This document shows, piece after piece, positions 22,027 to 35,560 of a stretch of 64,000 nucleotides of DNA. Within the stretch, counting starts at the first letter, position 1. Each line of letters starts with the position of its first letter. Both the position numbers and the translations under genes were made by a program. Origin of the DNA: Rotaria sp. Silwood1 (lineage: Eukaryota; Rotifera; Eurotatoria; Philodinida; Philodinidae); contig CAJNOP010000025.1 of the NCBI GenBank assembly GCA_905250075.1, forward strand, positions 1,674,318-1,738,317. The letters run 5' to 3'. Under the pieces are notes generated by a model. The model saw only the letters and a list, made by a program, of their open reading frames with translations. It did not search any database and was not told the DNA's origin.

Positions 22027-24978
22027 TTATAGAGAAATAAGACGATGTGTTGATGATATTTTATTGTAAGTTGTGCGAAATATTTCTATGAGTTCTTGAT
22101 AGATTTTATCAGTTGAAATACCTGAAGCGACATTTGTTCCGATTAATGGTTCTAAATTAAAATTACATGGTTGTTTTGTATTTTTGTTTTTTTTCTTCTG
22201 AGAAACAATTCACACACTTTAACTATACGTTCTGAACTTGATGAATTATGATTATTTAAAGTAAAAAAAAAAATACAGAATTATCTGTTAAAGCGAAAAC
22301 GAATAAGATTCATAAAGACGTATCGTAGCTTCAAAAATTGATCATACAAATTTACTTTAAATTTGTTTCCAACAATAAGTAATATCCTCACAGTATTTCT
22401 ATAAATTCAGGATCCCTAGAAAACTCAAAACCTAGTTTTTCAACATCGCAAACTCAGAATTTATTTTTGATTACACAAATTGATAGATTAACTCAATTAA
22501 ATTTGAGAAAAGCATATATGCCTCTTTTTCTCAAAGAAAATAGCAAAAATCACTTTCTATTTTTCTTAAAATTATTGAAGCTCAGTTAAAAACAATTAGA
22601 TTTAATTTCATTGAAATCTTTTCTGGAAACATTTTTTTGGATTCAAGTTACTATTATGAAAAAAAAATAGAAATTAAATCTGTATGATAAATTTTTTGAA
22701 ACCATTGTATGTTACTGTAACTAATGGAGAAGTAATCAGCAATATCTAATCTTCAATTTTTCATTCTTTTCTAACAGCTCGATTAGTATCTTGCGCATTA
22801 AGGATTATCGTAATTGACTATTTTCAAATTCCACGTATATATACTAACTTCATAATATTTTTCAATTTTGTTTATTATTTCTACTGCTACAAAGTGAGTT
22901 TTTAGAAAAGAGTCTTATGTAATGTCACAGAGAAAATAGCTTTGTTTTATTGCAGTAAAAAACCAAACGAAATACATATGGTTCGAATGAACTACGAACT
23001 TAGAACTCGAAAATAGTTAACCTATATGTTGTATATTAATGAAGAAACGACCCGAAGTGAAACTCGCGGTTTGACCTCATATTTGACCCACAACAAAGTC
23101 TTAGTAACAGTAGAAAAGGCCTACAAGAATTTGTCTCTATGTATCTTTGGAACTGAATTATGATCATGTTATTCAATTTTCGACTCAGCTATAGATACAT
23201 ATCTACAAAACCAAAAGTGAAAAATTCGATGTAAAATTTCGCCAATATTTAAAAAAAAAAATTATTCTTTGCCATAGGTATGATACTAAAATTGTGCTCA
23301 GATGAAAATTCACTTGTTCAACAAAAGGAACAAATTTTCAGGATACTGTAAGAATCATTAGACCTATCTATGAACAAAACTTGATGTCCTGTTGTCGAGT
23401 ACATATTAAAAATTCAGTAAATGATCATAAATCAGTTTGAAGGCATATTGGAGCTGAATCTTTAAACTTTTGCAAGTCTCATCAAGGCATTCTTGTAGAT
23501 TTAACATTATTTCAAAATAGTATTTCCTAAAATGAAAATAATTGTATCGAACTTCATTTTAATATATAATTGATTATCTCAAGTATAACATTTTGTTAAA
23601 CTTTACTTTAGAAATAAGAAAAGAATGACGATATTAAATTAATATGAACTCGAATTGATGTTTTTTTATTAATTACAAATCTCACCTTCAATAACAACAT
23701 ATCGATTGTTTCGATCAATTTCATTTATTAATTCTCGTTTATTCATTTTTCTTCCAGTTCGTATACTTATAACATTATTTGGAAAACTAAATTTCAACGA
23801 AAAAAAAAAAAATTTTCTATACAATTATATAATAAACATCTTATATATACTCAAAATCGATTGCATAAAATTTAAGAAAACCAATAAATAAATCGTCTAC
23901 TTCAACAGTAACATTTATTGATATCCATATTTTTGCTAAATCAATTGTATCAAATAAATTTAATTTACGAATATCAATATTCTTATCAAATTTATTAATT
24001 GATATTATTTCATTAAAACGAGGTACGATTGGTGAAGGTAAAATTGCTATTTGTAAATAATAGATACACATTAATGTAAGACAATATCCATTAAAACTAT
24101 AATGTATTCGTTGTTTAAGATTATATTTTGATGCCCAATATCTAAGTATGAGATTTTATTTTGAAAAAAAAAAAGAAAAAGAAAAATAATAATTATTTAA
24201 ATTAACTTAATAATATTAATAAGTATTGGTAATCGATGATCACATTCAGAATAAAATCTCATTAGAAATGTATTTCGTATAGTAACAGCTTCATTTAAAT
24301 ATATATTACATGTCATAGATCTATATCATAATAGACAGTTATATAAGAAAATAATAATATTTTTCTTATAAAAACATACGTTAATAAATCAAAAAATCTA
24401 AGTATTGGAAATGTTTTTTTGACTAATTTTACATGTCGAAAATATTCTTTATTAAAAAAAATTAATTAATAGAATTATAAATAAATTAGAATTTTACCTC
24501 CATGTTGAAATATATCACAAATTTTTTGTAAAATATAACTTGATTCATATTCACTTAACTAATAAAAGATAATAAACGTATTGAAATCTTTCATTTTAAT
24601 TACTTCATCATGTGATATCATTAAACAAATATCAAGTTCACTAGTACATTGACCAAATCCATTAACTGTTGATCCAATAATGTATAAACCAGCATCTATT
24701 TTATACATTAGAATTATGAAAATTATTTTGATATTATTTTTACATACATGGAAATATATCTCGAAATAATTCTTGAAGACTATTAACTAATTTATATTTA
24801 ATTTTTTGAATAAATTCACTTGTTTGATTACATTGCCATAATTCATAGAGTTCATTATTAAACTATATCATATAAAATATCGATTATTTGTACTATTTAA
24901 AATTTTTACTCACAGTTGATCTCGATGGATTGAATTTAACTTCACGATTACTATTATTATTAGATGAAGAAATGGGAT
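22027..24978 (-). CDS. TENT2: GLD2/TENT2-type non-canonical poly(A) polymerase, altered catalytic site, 5' end not found
   Basis: GLD2/TENT2 enzymes add A to mRNA tails in the cytoplasm. Exons in transcript order: 24914-24978, 24748-24862, 24604-24695, 24498-24558, 24380-24446, 24207-24320, 23851-24141, 23686-23786, 22027-22151; they close to 342 residues plus stop. The gene follows human GLD2, as I recall it, along its length: GSTVNGFGQCTSELDICL (nucleotidyltransferase signature), AVTIRNTFLMRFYSE, ILINIIKYWASK, DDLFIGFLKFYAIDF and VIEEPLIGTNVA. The triad is unusual. The usual D-x-D reads E-L-D, and the third Asp, in a gapless alignment anchored on IRNTF, is Asn (CNIYLN). It may be inactive or divergent. 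The first exon begins in phase 2, so at least one upstream exon and the ATG are missing from my model. One intron (22152-23685) is long. Confidence 0.85.
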
Positions 24979-26763
24979 CTACAATTTCAAATGTAATGCA
25001 AAAGAAAAACTTAAGATTAAACAGGTCAGAGCAAGCTCAAGATATTATTTTGTCTTTAAACAGTTTACTGTTCTAAAGTTATTGAATTTAAAATTTTTTT
25101 CTAATAACCATACTGAAATTCTTTTATTTTATTTAGTATAATGTAAAACACCATTGTTTTTTCAATTCTGACTGCTTATAACCTTCTTCGAACTTTGTTC
25201 GATTGAACTGAAAATTTTACCACAAATCTTTGGACGTATTCTACACAGGTAAAATCGGCTATTTTGGTTTTTGGCTTTTTTTTTATGTTACCAACTGAGT
25301 TTATGGTGTTTCATGATCTTCTATTACTTCTTGTTTGCATGGATTGTTCATAGGTGACGTTTTAACCTTCCATTGTCATTTATTCTTACCACATGCTTTG
25401 TCCTTCCGATTTTGTCATTTCCTTGATTCTTTCTCTTCACCTGTCGTTCTCTCTTCTTTTTATTCTCTATCCTGGTTGCTTATATAAATGTGTGTTTTGT
25501 ATATAAACAATGCGATCTTATGATATGAAGTAATAGAATAAAACATTATCTCATCCATATTAATATTTTTTCTATCAAAGATCGTCGCACTTTCCTATCT
25601 GGATTTATAGAATTCTGAAGATCAACACTCAGATTTGAGCTTATACCTCCGAGATATAGTCTGAAGTATCTCCAAAAAAATGTTCATCTGAATCAAATAA
25701 AGTTTTATCGAACGCGTGTCTCCTTATTCTAACTGCCCTATCTATAAAGAAATAAGATTGATACTTGTTTTGCAAGAGAAGGTAATCTAATTTATAGTCC
25801 TAGAGAAAAGTTTTCAGTACCTCGGATCTCAGTCATCATGAGGAATAGAGGTTTGAAATTTTTTTTACTCATACTATTTTTTTCTTTAATACTTTCAACA
25901 TGAGTATACAAAAAAACCGTATATTGTATTTTTAAGATCCATAGTCTACTGATAGTTCAATAAACTGATCTGAAGCTTTTTGAAAAATTTTCTTCATATC
26001 TTGATATTACTTTCTGCAAGTTCCATTATACTAGAAGAATATGACATACGAATATTCATATTCTTCTTATTAAAATATTCAGAACTAATCATTTATTTGA
26101 TAAGAACGAAGATAAACTTTAATAGGCAGTCTTTTAATATTACGAAGCGAAATCCGAATGGTGCCATTGATCTACATGTCTAATGCAGTATTTTCAAACT
26201 TCTAGCCACTATGTTGACAGAGATCTACTAGGAGGAAAGATACTTGTCCATATTAAATAAATATGACATACATCCATTGAAGAATTTGTATTTGAAAGTA
26301 GTATTGAACATTTCTTTATTTTCAAAATAGATTAAGTTTACTAATAAAACTCTTGATTAAAGTACTATTTTCGTTGGCGGGTAAAACAAAAGTAAATATT
26401 TTCTATTACAGAAATGAATTATCATTTTTTTTAAATATAAAAGACACTATATTTATAAAAAACAAACAGTTTACACTTTCTCTTTTCTTTCTTTCTTCTG
26501 AGTGTATTGTGTACATGACCAAAGAATAGAGAAACGAACAAGTGTGCCGCTAGAATCACTATACACCTGTCATAGAATGTAGAGTCCTCTTTCCGTTCAT
26601 CCTCAGGGATACGTAAAAATCTATTCACGAAAATCTTGTTTTCTTTTTTTTAATAAATAAACTATTCTTATAGTTTATTTCTATGAACTCATTCGTGTTG
26701 GTTTTTTTTAGTTTAAATTGATTTAAAAAATTAACAACAAGACATTACTTTAAGAGCTTTACC
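24979..26763. other. Intergenic between divergent TENT2-like and guanylate kinase genes
   Basis: This should contain the first exon(s) and promoter of the TENT2-like gene and the promoter of the kinase. No exon with a good donor in the needed phase could be picked. Otherwise AT-rich, with no repeat structure seen. Confidence 0.45.
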
Positions 26764-28945
26764 ATGAACATTTGTTTTCGGTAAAATGACTTTGTCCTTG
26801 TGATTAACATTCTTGTTAATAATAATTTTTTATGAATATTTTTCTCTTTAGAATATCAATTCGTACTTTCGCTAAGATAGCTTCATTCAAACCTCGTCCT
26901 ATTGTTTTTTCGGGCCCAAGCGGGTAAAATTTAAAGTTTGTTTTTGTTATATATTAACAAAAAAAGAAATTGTGTTTTACTCTTCAAATGATGATAAACA
27001 AAAGTGAAAGGCGATTAATATAAAATCTATTTACTAGATCTGGCAAAAGTACATTAATAAATCAATTATTCCAAGAATATCCAACAGCATTTGCTTTCAG
27101 TGTTTCTCGTATGTCTAATTGACATATCTGACAGTTATATTTATTTATTGTTTGTTTATTTAGATACTACGCGAACACCTCGACCTGGTGAACAAAATGG
27201 TCGAGGTATGTAATAGATTTTTTTCTATTACATAATCTTTTCATTGGATGAATAGAATATTATTTTGTACTACGAAATCAAATGGAAAAAATGATTGCTA
27301 ATGGTGAATTTCTTGAAACTACAGAATTTTCCTCGCATCTCTATGGAACAAGGTTAATAAAAAGAATATAGAATGATACAAAAGCCATTTCACTGAATAG
27401 AAAAAAAAAATTGAATATCATTACTAGAATACAATATAAAATAAACCGATTCTTTTACCATTGGTACAGAAATGTATAGAGCTAATATTTCTAAGACAAA
27501 CATTGAAATTTGATCGTTAGTTTCAATAAAAAATTTTTAACCATTAACTGCTTTTCTATATATTTAAGAAGTGAGCCGCAAATGACAAGACATTGTTGAA
27601 AAGCTATAATATCATTTTCCATCGTTTGTTCACTGTTATTGATTTTTTTACCAAGGTCAATAAGAATATTTCATAATAATGTTTTATTTTTCTTGTAAAC
27701 TATAGATCATGAATATTGCTTGACCAATGCTAATAAAAAAAAGGTCATCTACTTGTATAGGCAGAATATGACCGAGATATTCATATTACGAATGCAACGA
27801 TGACGGTGTGCAAGTCAATCTCTTCAGCTGTTTCTTTTCGATTCCAACGATTTTTTTTTGTCTAAAGATATCACATATAGTGTTGTGTTCTAATAAAAAT
27901 TGTAAAAGGACTTGAATTCCTATTGTAATTTGACTAACCTATCGAATTTTTGGTATGTCTATTTTATAGAGGCCTCAAGTTTTCGGAAAATTCATATTTT
28001 CGAATTTTAATCTAAAACTTTGTGCATATAGAGAATTCAACTAGACTGATTTTCATAAAAAAAAATTCAAAAGTTCGGAACAAAGCCTCTTCGAGTTATT
28101 AGGCTGTCAAAAAATACATATATTATAGACTATCTATGGAAAATGATCTATATCTTGAAAGTTTCGTATTTCGAAGAGACTTTATTCAAAACTTCTGAAT
28201 TTCTTTATGGAAATTAGTTTCGTTGACTTCTCTATATGCCTAAAGTTTCGGATAAAAATTCCATAGTTTAGTCAAGTCTCAATAGGAACTAAAATCCTCT
28301 CAAAATTTTTATTAGAACCCTAACAGTTTAGTAATGTGTTAAAAAATTCAACTATCTTCTTGAAATAAATGCAGTACTTTACCTAAGATAGCTACATAGG
28401 TGATCACCTTCATTATTGCATTCTTAATCGAAATTTTTGTTCCTAGTAAATTGACTTTTGGTTCATTCTGTATTTGTTCTCAACATTTGTGTATATGTAT
28501 TTTTTTTCTTTTTGTTGCTTAGTAAAAAAGCTGTTGAAGATGTAGCTAAAACAGGTCATATATGTGTACTTGATGTTGATAAACAAGGTGTTAAAAGTAT
28601 TCGAAAAACAAATCTTCATCCATTATTTATTTATATAAGTCCACCAAGTTATGAAATTCTTGAAAAACGTTTACGTGCACGAAAAACCGATGATGAAAAT
28701 GCTATTCAACATCGTTTAAAAGAATCGAAAGAATCAATGGAATTCAGTAAAGAACCTGGTGTATATGATCATATTGTAATAAACGATAAACTTGATGTTG
28801 CTTATAATGATTTAAAAGAAATTCTTCGTAAAGTACGACTGTCTATTATATAGAAAAATAATTTTTCGATTTAATTTTTTTTTTTTTTTAGGATATTGAA
28901 GCAGTTTTGCAACAGCAAAAAATAAACAAAAATGGTCAAAAATAA
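26764..28945 (+). CDS. GUK1: Guanylate kinase (GUK1)
   Basis: Catalyses GMP + ATP to GDP + ADP, essential for guanine nucleotide supply. Seven exons: 26764-26780, 26852-26923, 27038-27108, 27164-27205, 27256-27352, 28523-28832, 28892-28945, giving 220 residues. The P-loop GPSGSGKST is at residues 27-35, split by an intron in the Gly codon. The GMP-binding loop [20 protein letters not shown] follows, then GEFLET, the Walker-B-like VLDVDKQGVK, and the lid ARKTDDENAIQHRL. The first 20 residues (MNICFRISIRTFAKIASFKP) are Arg/Lys-rich with no acidic residue and could direct the protein to mitochondria. A 17-nt first exon is unusually short, but its phase fits. The intron 27353-28522 is the only long one and shows no gene. 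Confidence 0.95.
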
Positions 28946-30304
28946 ATAGTCTTTTAGTTTTCCTTAGATGTATTTTTAATAATAGAAAATCCTGCATATA
29001 TTTGTTTCTTACAAAAAAATTACTTTAGTAAATATGTATTATTTTGGCACGATATTTCACTTTTTTTTTATCTTCGTAATCTTGCATATTTTGAACGAAG
29101 AAAGTACAAATAAAGTATTTTGAATTGAAATTCAGAAAGTGATTCCAAACTTGTACAAGTGCTGAAAGTCGTTCTAAATTTTACAAAAATTTAATATTTT
29201 ACTGTTAGGCATTTTCTTTTACGTCATTGGATTCAATGACGTATTTAAAAAAATGTTTTATAAACACTAAACTACAATAAAAAAACAAATTTACACGAAG
29301 ATCATGTATGATCTCTTTTCATCCCACACCATTTTGCATACTAATCGTACGGCCGTCTAAACCCATCTGTATTATTTTTTATGACAGTGCAGATGTCTAT
29401 TAAATGCTATTTTAAGTCAAAATATCCAATAGATCGGATCGAACCCAAACAGGAAAACATATTCAATGATGAAACACCAGTGTATATATGTCAGTGGTTT
29501 AAAAATAGTAAGAAGTAAACTCACTCTAATTAGATCGAAAGATTGATACTTGCAGACAATGTCAATCAATAAGATCTCTTCGAAATAACGAGCTGTTTCC
29601 TTGAAATTAATATTCATGCGAAGTTAAAAAGATATGGACGTAATCTCAATAATTCGATAATGGCAACAGGTAGCGATATGTAGTTTTCAACAATCGAAAG
29701 AAGAGAGATCTCGATATCTTTTTTACAACACTCAATAAGCTGTATGAAAATGGTGTTTCATTCTCATATAATTATGATTAATCTGAAAATAAGAGTAAAA
29801 AAAAAGAATACCATTGAATATTTTGTGAGGATGATGAGTTTTAGAATAATTTTGTTTTATATGTTATCAGACTAAAGGACGTCCAGAATTCTCCTCATTC
29901 AATTGTTGAAAAACTGCAGGTCACTAACTATTACCATCGTTGAGTTAATGAGATCAGACTTACCCCTTCTGTAATTCTAATGCGAACATTACATCTCTAA
30001 AGACCCTACTCAAGTTTCATGAAGGCATAAATGCTTTACACTCATAATAAGTTTTATTCAACCGTCAAATAGTCTTAAACACATAGACTATTATTGTTAA
30101 ACTTTTATGCATATATCATCTTCACTGTTGGACATTTGTTTGCAATTCATCTAATGAAGATTTTATTTGAACACGTGTTTCATCAAGAGTGATAACAATA
30201 TGATCAACTATATTTGACATTTTGATGTATTTTAAAAAAATAAAATAAAAAAAAGGCAGTGCACAAAAAAAAAAAAGAAAGACACTCGGATATTCACTCG
30301 TTTT
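28946..30304. other. 3' flanks of convergent guanylate kinase and CFAP96 genes
   Basis: No exon seen. AT-rich, with no repeat or RNA gene that I can support. Confidence 0.45.
29109..29114 (+). terminator. AATAAA poly(A) signal of guanylate kinase
   Basis: Canonical hexamer about 165 bp past the stop codon. Confidence 0.45.
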
Positions 30305-32395
30305 CTAATGAGCAGAAGCATATAGTCTTGGTGGTGGCATTTGAAATCCTGAATAATTTGTTGATGCTTGTTTATAATTTTCACGTGTAATATGTAAATT
30401 AACATGTTTATTAATAATTGAGTCCATAGGACGTGTTTTAGGAAATTTATTTGGATAATATGTTTTTCCTTGTTTATTAACTACATTTTTAACTTGCGAA
30501 TAGATTGAACCAATCACATATGGATCTTTTTCACTACGTTTAGGAAATTTATCAAAACAACCATCTTTATTTCCACCAAGCTAGAAGAAAAACATAATTG
30601 AATAGAGATTTTTTTTTTCTTAGGCAAAAAAAAAAAAAATAAATAAAATTTAACTAACCGATTTGCCTGGTGAACTAAATTTAAATACTTTTTTATCAGT
30701 TGGTGCTGAACTTGAACGTTGTTTTTCTTCATCACGACCTTTACCTCCTTTACCATCCTCATGAAATGGATTACGATCAAAATATTCTTTTGGATGCATA
30801 TTTAATTTGAATACACCAGCTTTCAATGCTGCTTTATGCTGAGTATAATCTCTCTAATATGAAAAAAACAATGATTTTCAAGAAACTATTTTTCAAATTT
30901 TAATTTTACTCGTTGAGCTTCTATTGATGCATCATATTTATCTACTTTATCTTTATATGTATATGGAGGATCTTTATCAACACCTAAATTTGGATAACTA
31001 ATCAAAAAAAAAGCGAAAAACAAAGTTCAATGTCATTCAATAAAATATTCGAATAGAGCATACCCGTAACCAGTTCCTTGTTTTGGTGGAATGATTTTAA
31101 CATTGGGTTTTTCCGAAGGTGGTTTTGTTCGTTCACGATATTTTGATTTTGTTGGATCAGTATCTTTTATAGGACCGCCTATTGTTCCATAGAATGAACC
31201 CAATCCTTCTCTAAAAAATACACACAAAAAATATGCCATTGTTTTATAATCTCAACGTTTCTAATTAACATCCAGAATGTAACATTGACCATAACTAACT
31301 CGCCAAAGATAGTTATACATAAATAACTAGATGATAAAGCGAATTATATTGTGTTCCATCAAGTTTTATGAATTGGATTGATTTTTTTCTTGCTACTAGA
31401 AAACGTGTCAAAGCTTTTATTCATAGAAAACTATAAATAACAAGCACCATTGCCCTCAATGAGGAAACACATTACTAGCCAAAAGTGTCTAACAAGAGAA
31501 TTTTTCCAAATGTCACATCGCTTTTAGGCCAAAACAGTGTTTATTTGGTAAGTGTAAGTATTTGAACAAAATTTGCTTGTATATATGAAAAGAATTTCGA
31601 ATATTCTTGTTGAAAAACACAGTAAAATTCTGATATCTCAAGATTTACATAATGATATATTAAATAGATCCTAAACTCTTTCGTTTCTTCTGTTATAGAA
31701 CACACAATAAAGAGAACAATCACATATCACAATTCCTCTTTAACTCAAGCGATCATGACCAAACTGGTATCTGTGCTACAAGTTTCAGATGTGTTACTTT
31801 ATTAAGGTCAATAGAGTTAGCTCGATTACTGAAAGCAAACTAGAAAAATTGTCTATTTTTATCGTCTAGTTATTTACAAATGCCCTATATACTTTCAAAT
31901 ATCACAATTGTTCACTGTAGTTAAAGATGAAGCGTGCAATTTCAAGGACTAGTTAGTGTCGTTTTTAATATCTTATGTTCACAATTGGAAACTATCTATT
32001 TTAGTTATTATATCACATACGGACTTCTGGCTCGATACATGCTAACAAATGGTTTCGTAACAATATTTTTCTTCTTTTCTTCAAGACGACCTTTACGACG
32101 CAATGATATTGGATCAATATATGAACCGGGTACAATTTTATATTCTGTATCAAAATATCCAGCCATGGATCCTGTTGATCGTTCTTTTGAGCCTTTAGTC
32201 ATCATTTGTTTATTCTTGTATGCTGATTCATTGAAAGTAACTTTAAACAAAAAGTATCAAATTAAATATGATATACGTATAAGACTACATCAAAAACTTA
32301 CATTTAGCAGCTTCTTTATATGGATCTTTAATTGAAACATATTCCATTTCTTTGAATAGACCAACTCGATCCATGTCATCTTTTGTTGTTCCCAT
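30305..32395 (-). CDS. CFAP96: CFAP96 (C4orf47 homologue), cilia and flagella associated protein
   Basis: Six exons in transcript order: 32302-32395, 32021-32240, 31064-31210, 30910-30997, 30659-30853, 30305-30580, giving 339 residues (human about 309). The order of motifs follows C4orf47/CFAP96, a microtubule- and centrosome-associated ciliary protein of unresolved biochemistry: MDRVGLFKEMEYV, then AGYFDTEY, GLGSFYGTIGGP, KKNIVTKPF, PPKQGTGYGYPN, FKLNMHPKEYFDRNPF, and a C-terminal TRPMDSIINKHVNLHITREN. The start is the first ATG in the exon and matches the family N terminus. No domain with known catalytic residues is expected. Confidence 0.93.
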
Positions 32396-34011
32396 GATTG
32401 TAATTTAAAAATCCAACAAATGAAGTAACTTTTCTTATCTCAATCTTAGAAAAGTAATGTTGCCATTATAACAATGTCTCTCGGGACAACAAACAAAATG
32501 ATTATTTTTTCTCCACATAGAGCACGCTACGAATCAATGTTTTGATGACAAATTCAATTTGATGCATTAAATAACCGTTTTAAATACAAAGTTAAATTGT
32601 GTTCAACTAGATCCTTTCATCAAGTTCAGTAATGTTTATCTACATAAATGAATGAAGGTATAATGAAAGTAGTTAAAAACGGATCAATTGTTAACTACTC
32701 TTTCATGCAATCGGGCTAAGACGCTTTTGTTTCTTATAATTGTGTTCTTGAAACCTTTGAAATGCTAGTAAAAGTTTGTGGTTAAAAATTCTGCACTTGA
32801 AAGGTTCTATCAATTTTGATTACATGAAAATTAAGTGAGGATTGGAAGCTCTCCTTCACAAAACGTATCACATCAAAGAGAGTAACATATAGAAGAACAA
32901 AAGCTAATGTGTGTGTGTGTGATTAGACGAACCCTAAGAAATGAGTTGAAAATCGATTAAAACTAATAATGTTGTTATTTACTTAAAATGAAACTTAAAC
33001 CTTGAATTAATTGTAAATGACATACAAGGCTCTTATATTTGACAGTAAATAAGAAAAAAAATCTCACAAAGTGTTTCTAAATGTCCAATAGCTTTTGAGA
33101 CGGTCATTGGTACATCATATAGATTCTAATGAACTATAAAAACCTTGAAAAGAGATAATGTCCTTAGTTTATTGCTGCGCAGATACTGTAATTTACATTC
33201 ATTTTTATATGAATGCTGCAGTCTCTCTTGAGGTACATCACGAAAACTGATGTAAGACTTAAAACTTTCACTTACTTTTTCTGACTGAATACTGTCCTTC
33301 TAAGCGTCCCGCTTTCTCAGCTAAAATAAGTTCTTCTATCCGAATAACAAGATAAAAAAAATGGAACGTGCTCCTAAAAATACATGTTTTTTTTGCATCA
33401 GAGCTTTTTTGGTATGATCTACCAAAAACCATTAGGGCAATATTTTTTCACAATAAAAAACAAGTAGTCACTCCAAACAGTATCTAGCACTTGTACCTGA
33501 TTTCGAGAAAAATGAAAAGCAATATTTTCCGTTTATCTTCGGACCTTTCTGGTTCAATTATGTTACTCAAAAACTGTCCGCCTTTACTGAAGTTAGAGGT
33601 CCATAAATCATGCTCTAAGCACCTTTGAAATGAGAAATAATTATCATAATTAGAAGAATAATCATAAATTATCTTAATAATAATCATTTATTAGCCGAAT
33701 TTCTTTTCGTAATATTCATAGTTTCTTAGAACTTATATAATACACATAAGCCCGATTCGAAAGCTATTTGATACTTAGCAACGTTTTCTTGTTAATCTTA
33801 GTCATTAACTACGAATATGAATATTGATCATCACATTACCAGTCAACTTTGAGTACTATATACGTATATCGAAGAAAGCAAAACTTCAACATTTAAAATA
33901 AAAAGCATACTATATTTAGTTGACATATTTCATATCTTATCTTTTTTGCTTAGTCATTTCTTCGTACACATTTATCTGTTTCATTTACTTTTCTATTTAT
34001 CATTATTAAAG
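32396..34011. other. Shared upstream region of CFAP96 and the NHL gene
   Basis: These two genes are divergent, so both promoters should lie here. No coding exon, repeat or recognisable element was found, apart from a short (GT)n near 32910. Confidence 0.45.
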
Positions 34012-35560
34012 ATGCATATTACGGTTATCTTTTTTCGTAAGTGTTGCCTAAACTAACTTCTATAGAATATTTGTTTATATTTCAGTTGTGATTTTGCATT
34101 GTATATCATCATTGATATCAATTAGTATCAGTCCTTGTGCAATATGGAATACGACTGGTTTAACAATTGCTGGTTCAGGTGTATCTGGTAGTAGCCCTAG
34201 ACAATTATCTTATCCTCAAGGAATTTTTATTCACGATAAAAAAAAACTTCTGTATGTATCCGATTCATTTAATAATCGTATTCAAACTTTTCCACTTGAT
34301 CAATCAACTACCACAGGTACTACTTTACTATTGCAACTATCACACGGTTATAAAATTTATGTTGATAATGATGATGATGATTTTCCGACTATTTATATCG
34401 CAATGAATGGTGCCAATCGTGTAGAAAAATGGATTAAAGGTGCTAAACGTGGTATACAAGTTGGTGATGAATGTCGTGGTTGTACAGGAGTATGGTTAGA
34501 TAAAGAGAAAAATGTTTACATGTCAGAACATGATAGACATCGTACTCTTAAATGGTCACCTATAACAAATGTGACTACAATAGTAGCAGGTGAAACCGAC
34601 AAAAAAGGACCAAGATCAGATCATCTCAATGAACCTCAAGGTATCTTTGTGGATATTACTACAGAAGCATTGTATATTGCGGATTTAATAAATCATCGCA
34701 TTCAAAAATGGCCAAAAGGTGCCAAAGAAGGTGTCACAGTAGCTGGATCAAGTGATGGTGATCCAGGATCTGATGCTAAATCTTTAGATCGACCGTATGG
34801 TTTACGTGTTGATGAAGAAACAAAAACAGTTTATGTAGTTGATCTTTTAAACAATCGAATTCAACGATGGAAAAATGGTGCAACCGAAGGTGAAACTATC
34901 GCCGGTGGTAATGGTAAGTAGAATATTTTAATCGTACTTAATTAAAGAAAATTATTATTGATATTATTTTTTTGCGTTTATTATCTTATGGAGGATGTGT
35001 AATGAGATTTAATTGAAAGTTGACTGCGTCAGATATCACTATTCAGAAATGAAATATTACGATAACTCATCAGTCTAGTACTCTTCTGGATTTCAGATTG
35101 ATTTCATTTCTAAATAAATGAATTAAGATAATCATTGACAAGTATTATTAGAAAACATTTTTTTGTATATTTTTTTTCTAAGCATATTAAATAATAGGTC
35201 AAGGTAATGCAAGTAATCAATTTTTTCATCCAACTGATTTGGCATTTGACAATCAAGGTAATCTATATGTAAGTGAAGGTTGGAATCATCGTGTTCAATT
35301 TTTTGCTTTAATTGACAATCGTCCATGCTATGTGCCCTCAACAGGTAATTCTATTATCTTCTTTGTTTTCTTTTTAATTTAATGTATTATTTTATTTTTT
35401 TATATCTTTAAAAAATTCTTCAGCTTGTCAGTAAGTAGAATAAACATAAAAATTTATATTACAAAATGAAATCGAGTTTTTTTTTAATAGATTAACTATT
35501 GTAGTTTCACCTATTATGCTGATTTTCACTTGGATTACAATAAAACTGATTGAATTGTAA
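34012..35560 (+). CDS. Secreted or membrane-anchored NHL-repeat protein
   Basis: Exons 34012-34036, 34086-34913, 35198-35344, 35424-35430 (seven bases) and 35491-35560 give 358 residues. Residues 1-27 form a signal peptide (ITVIFFLVILHCI core). The body is a beta-propeller of about six NHL blades, e.g. LSYPQGIFIHDKKKLLYVSD, then NEPQGIFVD with LYIADLINHRIQKW, RPYGLRVD with VYVVDLLNNRIQRW, and HPTDLAFD with LYVSEGWNHRVQFF. The last exon adds a hydrophobic tail (IVVSPIMLIFTWITIKLIEL) consistent with a GPI signal or membrane anchor. If the 7-nt exon is not spliced, translation stops three codons into it (TAA 35432-35434) and the tail is lost. NHL proteins are abundant in bdelloids; the ligand is unknown. 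The ATG follows an AG directly. Confidence 0.88.
35424..35430 (+). other. Seven-nucleotide microexon of the NHL gene
   Basis: CTTGTCA is flanked by TTCTTCAG and GTAAGT, both strong splice signals. Including it joins phase 1 to phase 2 and opens the C-terminal hydrophobic exon. Confidence 0.6.
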
